From: Phyto melanocephala
Taxonomy: Eukaryota; Arthropoda; Insecta; Diptera; Rhinophoridae
Direction of reading: 5' to 3'
Assembly (NCBI GenBank): GCA_941918925.1
Contig: OW799233.1
Span: 131,904,333-131,968,332 of the forward strand
DNA length: 64,000 bases
Shown: positions 57,866 to 64,000 of the stretch, in pieces
Layout: each line of letters opens with the position of its first letter
Numbering within the stretch: the stretch's first letter is position 1
Made by a program: the position numbers and the translations under genes
The notes under the pieces: generated by a model
What the model was told of the DNA's origin: nothing
Seen by the model: only the letters and a program-made list of their open reading frames with translations
Database searches by the model: none

Positions 57866-59486
57866 CTTCTCCTATCAAATGACATTTTTCTACATGTTCA
57901 TATTCATTTATGTTCGTAATACATTTTCGTTATGCTTTCAATATCAATCCTTTGGATGTTAAATAATAAAAAAAATTGAACTTTACTTTAATAAAATAAA
58001 TTATTTACGGATATTATTAATTTTTCTTATAATAAATGTGATTTTTATAATTAGATGTTTGTTACTCCATCACGCAAAAACGGCTTAACGGAATTAAATA
58101 AAATTTGATTCACAGATAAACAACAACCTAGATTAACACATCTACCCTCTATCACGTTAATCTAGAAAATTCGCGTAAATATAAAATAATTATTTTTGTT
58201 TGTATTTAGTTAGTCGGTTGATCAAGTGTCGGTTTAAAGTGCAAAAAATTTGAACGTATTTGCAACAAAAAAAATGGTATTTTGTCTTAAGCATTAAGTC
58301 CAAACCCACTAACATTAAAAATAGAAATATTTGTGTGTTTAAATGTTTTGATCAATCACGCCAAAAAAGACTTAACGCTTTTAAATAAAGTTTAAATAGC
58401 AACCGGCACAGGTTAGTTTTAAATAATTTTTTTATAGAAAATTTTCAAAGTTCTTCGTTTTACAAACAAAAATTTTTAACTACCTTTAATATTTTTAATT
58501 TTTTTTTTCGAACTTTAAGATTAAACAAACAAGCGTCACCTTAATGCTCCTGTTACAAGTTCAATGACTTTTCCATTCACTTGTAAATGTATGTATATGG
58601 CCCAACGAAAAAAAATATATGATCATCATTGTGATCATGATCACTGCTTAAAAAAGTACCCTAAAACCTTGGGCGAATTCAAAGTAATTTTATTGTCTTC
58701 TTTAGCTCAGATTGTTTTCCCCCTTTTTTTTGTAGCTTAAGACTTATAATTTCCAGTGGCTTTAAGCTAAAAAAATACACTTGAAATTTTCTTTACTAAA
58801 ACAAATTTAAGTTTTTTTATTCTTACAATTTTGTTTTGTTTTATTTAAATGAATACATCAAATTGAGATTTTTTTGGCAGAAATGTTGTAGTTGAATTTT
58901 CGTGGAATATATTTTTTCCTAAATTAAATTTAACATAAAAATCATAATTGAACGGCTGCTGAACACATGTTTTTTGAGTTTTTGTATAAGAAATATATGA
59001 AAATTAAATATTTAATGAAACATTTTATTTCGAAAAATTATTTTATTGTTGTCTGTCGTAGCATGTGATGGATGTGTCTGTCATGCCATCGGATTGTGAA
59101 GAATAAAATCTTTTTAAGAATATTTGATTTAAACTTAATTGTTCCATATTGTTTTTAATGTTTGAAAATTGCTTTAAATCTTGCAGCAAATAATTTAGGA
59201 TTATAAAACAAAGCAAAATTTTATGAAAGAAAAGATGATGAAAATTTCTTTTGAATTAAACAAAAAATCATCATTTAGCAAAAAACTTAGTTTAAACATT
59301 GCAATTATTTTATTTACTAATTTTGAGCGGTTAATACTTGAAAGTGATTGAAGGCTGCCTACATCGGCAATGATTCTTATTAAACTATGGAGCAAAAATA
59401 AGTATGTACACCAACTACCAACCCGATTGCATCATATTATCCTTTTTTTATTACTTGTTCGTTACTGTGATTACATTTATATTAAA
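57866..59486. other. Mostly non-coding; two copies of a degenerate repeat
   Basis: ATCACGCAAAAACGGCTTAACGG (about 58070) and ATCACGCCAAAAAAGACTTAACGC (about 58355) begin two related ~90-bp blocks that continue ATTAAATAAA(A/G)TTT and AACCxxxAxxTTA. Such blocks occur in insect Helitron-like repeats, but no ends were found. A palindromic ATGATCATCATTGTGATCATGATCA is at about 58619-58642. ORF 59201-59395 (minus) is unrecognised. Confidence 0.4.
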
Positions 59487-60095
59487 CTAGAAAAGCCCAG
59501 CGCGCGTTGCTACGCCCCTTAATGAATAAAAATTCTGAATTCTGAATTTAAATTGAATATTAAGTGCAAATAGCTAAAAATTATAACTTTTTTAATGGAC
59601 TTTTCTAATCACGAAATTGTGTAGTCATGACAGCTCAATATGTGTGTACAAAGTTTCAGAAAAATCGATTTGGTTCAAGTAGCTAAAAATGATAACTTAT
59701 TTCTTATGGGCGTGGCACTGCCCACTTTTCTAATCACGAAATTGAATAATCATGAGAGCCCAATATGTGTGTGCAAAGTTTCAGAAAAATCGGTGAAGTT
59801 CAAATAGCTAAAAATGATAATTTTTTATGGGCGTGGCCCTGCCCACTTTTTTAATCACGAAATTATATAGTCATGACAGCTCAATATGTGTGCAAAGTTT
59901 TAGAAAAATCGGTCAAGTGCAAGTAGCTGAAAATGATAACTAATTTTTTATGGACGTAACACCGCCCACTTTTTGCCACCCATAAACACTCCCTGGAATG
60001 TGTACAACAACATGACAGTGTTTGAGTCCGATCGGCTTTACAGTTTCGGAGTTAGCTAACACACACACACAGAGTTTCACTTTTATATATATAGA
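59487..60095 (-). mobile_element. Non-autonomous Helitron with internal array
   Basis: Minus-strand 5' end TCTATATATATAAAAGTGAA (at 60095) and 3' end GCGCTGGGCTTTTCTAG (CTAG at 59490-59487), with A and T flanks. The internal ~120-bp unit (CCCACTTTTxTAATCACGAAAT, ATGACAGCTCAATATGTG, AAAGTTTCAGAAAAATCG) is present about four times. A (CA)n tract sits near the 5' end (60058-60070). The shared terminal sequences with 50052-50746 are nearly identical. Confidence 0.88.
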
Positions 60096-60475
60096 TTATA
60101 ATAAAAAGGTTTAGTATTTAAAAGATTAGCAAGAGACTCGACTCATTTTCACACCGCTGAAATTTACTAATTTTAAATTAAGACATTTGTTAAAGGTGTA
60201 ATTATACCTTTTAATGTAAATGCTAGATAAGAAACCAGGTTCCAAAACATCACTTTTAAGGTGCTTTCTTACATCGCCGCATTTTCTTATTACATTTTTA
60301 AATAAAACCTTTCAATGGTAAAACAAATGCAACAAAAACAAATCGAACAAGCCGTTCTATATTGATGCTTAATGCAACTTGCAGCAATTTTATATAAAAT
60401 TTATTATTTCATGTACTCGGAATACCGTGCCTTTTACTTTTGAAAATTTTTTTAATCATATAAGCCTTGACCTGA
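60096..60475. other. Short non-coding gap
   Basis: No feature recognised. The ORF 60379-60708 on the plus strand runs antisense to the LINE fragment and is rejected. Confidence 0.5.
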
Positions 60476-60688
60476 TTATAACAAATGCAACAACTTCAGA
60501 TATCGCAGTGCAGGACATTCGCAGAGAAGGTGTAAAACCGATTCCTCCTTCTCTCTATCCAGACAACTGCGACAATGGTCGTTCGATGGAAGTCCGAATC
60601 GATTTGCATGTTTGCCTAACATCCAGTGACCCGTCAATACTGCCAGCAACCTCGATATATCCCATATATGTATATATATGTATTTCAC
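60476..60688 (-). pseudogene. LINE C-terminal fragment (RNase H end and zinc knuckle)
   Basis: The minus-strand frame reads SRLLAVLTGHWMLGKHANRF then GLPSNDHCRSCLDREKEESV and LHLLCECPALRYLKLL. The LTGHxxLxxHxxRxGxxxxxxCRxC...E...HLLCxCPAL pattern, with cysteines and histidine in CX2C-X10-H-X4-C spacing, is typical of the C-terminal region of jockey/I-type non-LTR polyproteins. It is about 65 residues with no upstream RT. No stop within the recognisable part. Confidence 0.75.
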
Positions 60689-60764
60689 TTGAGTGGGTGA
60701 TGTTATGAACAGATTCTTTATATAAATTGTTTATACGAATGCAGCAAAAAATCAAAAATTGATA

Positions 60765-60935
60765 GTTTGGTGTGGTTTTTTGGTCTGGTGAATAATCGAT
60801 CCGTACTTCTTTCGAAATGAAGTTGCTAACACCGTTACTGTCAACGGAAAGCGAAATAGATCGATGATAACCAACTTTTTATGGCCGAAATTGGAAGAAG
60901 TTGATCTTGACAACATTTGGTTCCAATAAGACGAG
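60765..60935 (+). pseudogene. Mariner transposase fragment, plus strand
   Basis: Reads KLIVWCGFLVW, stop, IIDPYFFRNEVANTVTVNG then RSMITNFLWPKLEEVDLDNI and WFQ, stop, DE: the segment between the first and second catalytic aspartates, ending at the second (WFQQD). It abuts, head-on, the minus-strand relic that begins at about 60940, where the minus ORF reads straight through into this fragment's antisense (LVLLEPNVVKINFFQFRP). Confidence 0.78.
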
Positions 60936-60939
60936 CTTA

Positions 60940-61825
60940 CCCCAAAGAAAGAAGTCCAACGGTTTCAAATCACTTGGCCTGGGCGACCAATTGACACCGT
61001 CACCACGTAAGATAATAAGGCCATTGAATTTGTCTCGCAAAAGAGCAATAGTTTCGTTAGCTGTGTTGCAAGTGGCACTGTCCCGTTGAGACCACATATC
61101 AACCACAATTCGGGCTATAAAAACTTCGTTATCATCTCATGATAGCTAACGCCATTCACAGTAACTGCCTGACCAGCCTCATTGTGGGAAAAATAAGGCC
61201 CGATGATGCCGCCAGCCCATAAACCGCACCAAACAGTCACTCTTTGTGGGTGCATTGGTTTTTTGCAAATCACTCTTGGATTATTATTCGCCCAAAGCGG
61301 CAATTCTGTTTATTGATGAATCCACTGAGATGAAAAAGTGCCTCAGCATTAAAGATGATTTTCTTCGAAAATTGATCTTCCACGGTTACCATTTCTTGCC
61401 ACCATTGACGACGTTTGGAATGGTCAAGAGGCTTTAGTTCTTAAGTCAACTGCAATTGTTGGGCACAATGACGAGTTGAGGTGCACGGCTCTTCAGCCAC
61501 ACTATAGCGAACAGCAGTAGTTTCTGCTGTACGAGCATGCACTAGTGTTTTCACATCTTTAACAGACCCGGTTTGCTTAAATTTTTGCACGATTTTTCCG
61601 ATTGTACGCACATTTGGACGATTAATTTGACCGAAAAAATCACGAAGTGCACGATATGCATTTTGATTTGAACGCACATTTTCATAATAAGCGTGAATAA
61701 CTTTAAAGCGTTGCTCGGTTGTCCATGGTTGAAATTGAGTAATGTCAAATGAAATGCAGGGAAAAAACTTGACGTTTAGGTGCGGTTCACATTCAACAAT
61801 GGCCCTTAAAAATTTAACCACCCTT
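60940..61825 (-). pseudogene. Mariner transposase, frameshifted, with one TIR
   Basis: A near full-length gene. The TIR lies at 61825-61780 (AAGGGTGGTTAAATTTTTAA, then GGGCCATTGTTGAATGTG). N-terminus: HTH with FKVIHAYYENVRSNQNAYRA and LRDFFGQINRPNVRTIGKIV, then FKQTGSVKD. Later KPMHPQRVTVWCGLWAGGII, GPYFSHNEAGQAVTVNG and SYHEMITKFL (61303-61115). The second site reads SQRDSATCNTANETIALLRDKF (QQDGA changed to QRDSA; the Asp remains), and the third VNWSPRPSDLKPLDFFLWG. ORF breaks lie near 61440 and 61110. The family is that of the deletion derivative 20873-21457. The 3' TIR is missing, replaced by the inverted fragment. Confidence 0.88.
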
Positions 61826-61827
61826 TA

Positions 61828-62360
61828 GAAGAGTACTACCGCATAGAGAGATACATCTCCCTTATTGATTCTGTTCTCCACGACTTAAAAATACGTTTTT
61901 CAAAAGACGTTCTAAACTCCTTTAACATCCCTAAACTTCTGCCAAAAATCATGAAACATTAGACTTAACCAATTTAATTCTACTCCGTGTAGACGATTTG
62001 TACGAAGAAACAGATGAACTACTAGAATCTAAACTTAAAGCTGAAATTATTGATTGGCAGCAGAAATGGAAGATCTGTCAAGAACTTCCAGAAAATATAA
62101 AAGATGTTTAAATTATGTGTGACCCATATATTTATCCAAATTTTAGAAAAATATTTACCATTTTTGTTTCAATGCCGGTAAGTGATGCTACGGTCGAAAG
62201 AACATTTTTTACTCTTCGTCGCATTAAAACGTGGCTGAGATCAATTATGACAGAGGACAGGCTAAACGGGATAGCCATGTTACATATTCACAAATCGATG
62301 TTGATTCAGAAGTTGTGCTTAATAAATTTGGTGCAACAGGAAAAGACAAATTACTTATTT
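61828..62360 (+). pseudogene. hAT transposase C-terminal region
   Basis: In-frame from 61828: EEYYRIERYISLIDSVLHDL, KIRFSKDVLNSFNIPKLLPK. After a frame change come DDLYEETDELLESKLKAEII and DWQQKWKICQELPENIKDV, then (from 62115) YPNFRKIFTIFVSMPVSDAT, VERTFFTLRRIKTWLRS, EDRLNGIAMLHIHKS. The last part is the hAT C-terminal dimerisation domain ('LPVSxAxxERSFSxLRRIKTWLRSxMxxxRLxGLAxLxIH'), as in P52rIPK/ZMYM1-like hAT transposases. Frame changes and stops break the gene. Its recognisable coding sequence begins immediately beyond the TA that abuts the mariner TIR, showing that the mariner inserted into it. Confidence 0.85.
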
Positions 62361-62623
62361 AATAAAAGTGTTTTTTTAAACTTTATGTCAGGATATTTTT
62401 TATTTTATTTATTTTTTTTTTCGTTGTTGTTTAACAAATATTTATTTTGACTGAAATGTTAAAAATTTTTGTTTCACTTATACTTCCATCTCGAAAGCTT
62501 AAGCTGGATCCACGCCTGCTTGATAGCATACCTAGGCATTGACACACAATATGTTTTTTTCTTGTTTGTCAAATAAATGATTTAAAAGAGACAATAAACT
62601 AAATTAGGTTCTGAATTTGCTTT
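62361..62623. other. Non-coding gap after hAT relic
   Basis: T-rich sequence that may include the hAT 3' region. No terminus recognised. Confidence 0.4.
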
Positions 62624-63440
62624 TTTATACCCTTCACACAGTGAAAAAGGGTATATATAGGTTTGTCATTCCGTGTGAAATTTCTACAATTTTCATTTCC
62701 GACCCCATAAAGTATATATTTTCTGAAAGCTTATGAATAGGGAAGTCGATTAAGCTCTGTCTGTATGTCCGTGTGTATGTTGAAATCAACGTTTTGAAGC
62801 CCCCCGATATCGCTTGAACCCGGGTGAGCTATTAAAATATCAGAAATATTCGTGATCCGTATTGAAAATCAGAAACATTGGTACATAAACAACTGAGATA
62901 TGAGCAAAAAACCACGATCACCTCGATTTTTTTTCACAAAAACAACATTACAACAACAACATACATACATACAAACAAGTATACTGCTTAGAGTAAACAT
63001 GGCATCGAATCCCAGCTGAGCCAAAAAATTTTTTTTAATTTTTTTTTATATTTTTTTTATAATTTTTTTTTTATTTTTTATTTTATATATTATTTATATT
63101 TTTATTATTTTTTTTTTAATTTTTCTTTTTTTTTGTTTTTTAAATTTTTTTTGTTTTATATTAATTATTAATATTAATTATTTTTTTTTAAATTGTTTTT
63201 CTTAAATTTTTTTTTTTAATTTTTTTAAATTTTTTTTTTTATTTTTTTTTAATTTTTTTTTTTTTTTAACATACATACATACTTACGTAAATTTATGATT
63301 TGACAATGGGATGTTTTTATATATGTATGTACGTATTTCATACGAGATGAATGGTGATACAAACTACTGTTATTGCATGATTACACGTTGTGAAGGGTAT
63401 ATAAGATTCGGCACGGCCGAATATAGCGCTCTTACTTGTT
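62624..63440 (+). mobile_element. Mini-me-like element, copy G
   Basis: Stem-loop TATACCCTTCACACAGTG..AAAGGGTATATATAG, GTTTGTCATTCCGTGTG, CCGACCCCATAAAGTATAT, a poor GTCY tract (CTGTCTGTATGTCCGTG), GAAGCCCCCCGATATCGC, TGAGCCAAAAAATTTT, a long T/A simple region (63025-63270), (CATA)n near 63270, and the hairpin ATTCGGCACGGCCGAAT with ATAGCGCTCTTACTTGTT. Non-coding; very similar to copy D. Confidence 0.85.
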
Positions 63441-64000
63441 AATTTTTAATTCTTACATTAGATCCATTAAAAGCAAAACACTCGCTACTAAGTAAATGTA
63501 GTATTTAAAACAATGTAACAAGGATGCAATTAAGTTATCAACACTAAGCAAAAACTTAAGAAATTAGTGAGAAAATTGAAAAAAGTTCAAAGAAGAAAAG
63601 TAATCCGTAAAAAAATCATTGATAGCAATGACGACAGCAAATTCAACAATTTGTACTAAATAATAAGCTTCCAATTTTACACACAATTACTTTTAAATAA
63701 TCGAACTGATTATGTCACAGCGAGACGGAGAGAAGGAAAGAATCAGAGATACTATTTTGCCAAAATTGTTTTATCTTATTTTTTTTTTCTTTAATTTTGT
63801 ACAACTAACAATAAAGAAACCTTTGTTAAATGGTTGTAATAGATTTTGTATTGTTACACTGTGTGTGTGGTATGAGTAAGTAGTTGTAAACAAGAGTATT
63901 TTGTTGCAGACAACAAACAGACGTTAAATAAACACTACAGTTACTCCAATACTCACGACCAGCGAAATTGAGACAAAATCATAGATAGACAGAAAGACAC
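63441..64000. other. Non-coding stretch to window end
   Basis: No gene or element recognised. GAGACGGAGAGAAGGAAAGA at about 63722 is a purine-rich tract. Confidence 0.5.

Noticed and set aside
60379..60708. 109-codon plus-strand ORF
   Set aside because: Antisense to the LINE zinc-knuckle fragment, whose minus-strand frame is the meaningful one.
1..64000. CRISPR arrays, bacterial operons, ribosome binding sites, rRNA genes
   Set aside because: The Helitron arrays are tandem without unique spacers, and nothing prokaryotic or ribosomal was seen; the sequence is eukaryotic repeat DNA.

Overview
This is eukaryotic, strongly AT-rich DNA with no identifiable host gene. No open reading frame exceeds 236 codons, and every stretch of recognisable protein similarity belongs to a transposable element. 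The repeat spectrum suggests a dipteran, and I infer a calyptrate (blowfly or house-fly type) genome: dispersed elements with a (GTCY)n tract and a 'CCGACCCCATAAAGTATAT' core of the kind described in Diptera as mini-me elements, many Tc1/mariner relics, Helitron-like elements with internal tandem arrays, and abundant TGTA/CATA-type microsatellites. The species cannot be read from the sequence. The window is probably intergenic or inside a very long intron.

Layout. 0.0-7.6 kb: a Helitron 3' part (1-557), a mariner element split by a MITE (2230-4022), a tRNA-derived SINE (5139-5354), and three TIR elements (5431-5840, 5895-6539, 6663-7632). 9.8-14 kb: an old TIR element (9781-11400) and a mini-me-like element that contains a degraded PIF/Harbinger transposon (11709-13149). 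15-18.7 kb: a mini-me copy, then a hAT-type element that contains a second hAT with an 8-bp target duplication and a transposase relic. 20.8-22.3 kb: an internally deleted mariner and a perfect 71-bp inverted repeat. 24.4-30.7 kb: a mini-me split by a TTA-flanked TIR element, the second copy of the 5.9-kb element, a MITE within a MITE, and a hAT MITE with a perfect 8-bp duplication. 33-40.3 kb: mini-me copies, a TTA-flanked MITE, a SINE, mariner relics and a composite mariner (37811-40306). 41.8-51 kb: Helitrons, a mariner relic, a 5'-truncated LINE, a TIR element with a 10-bp duplication, a SINE with a 12-bp duplication, a tandem array and another mariner relic. 53-63.4 kb: a long mini-me with a large fold-back, two more mini-me copies, a Helitron, LINE, mariner and hAT relics.

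The genes do not form a pathway. All transposase and reverse-transcriptase sequences carry stops or frameshifts and look inactive. The window is best read as a layered record of successive insertions, whose nesting gives a relative chronology. I found no undescribed functional system. The most unusual items are a long fold-back (54716-55222), an inverted mariner chimera inserted in a hAT gene (60765-62360), a TIR family with ACGACGAAT subterminal motifs, and the internal ~120-bp arrays of the Helitrons. Boundaries were read by eye and may be off by a few bases.
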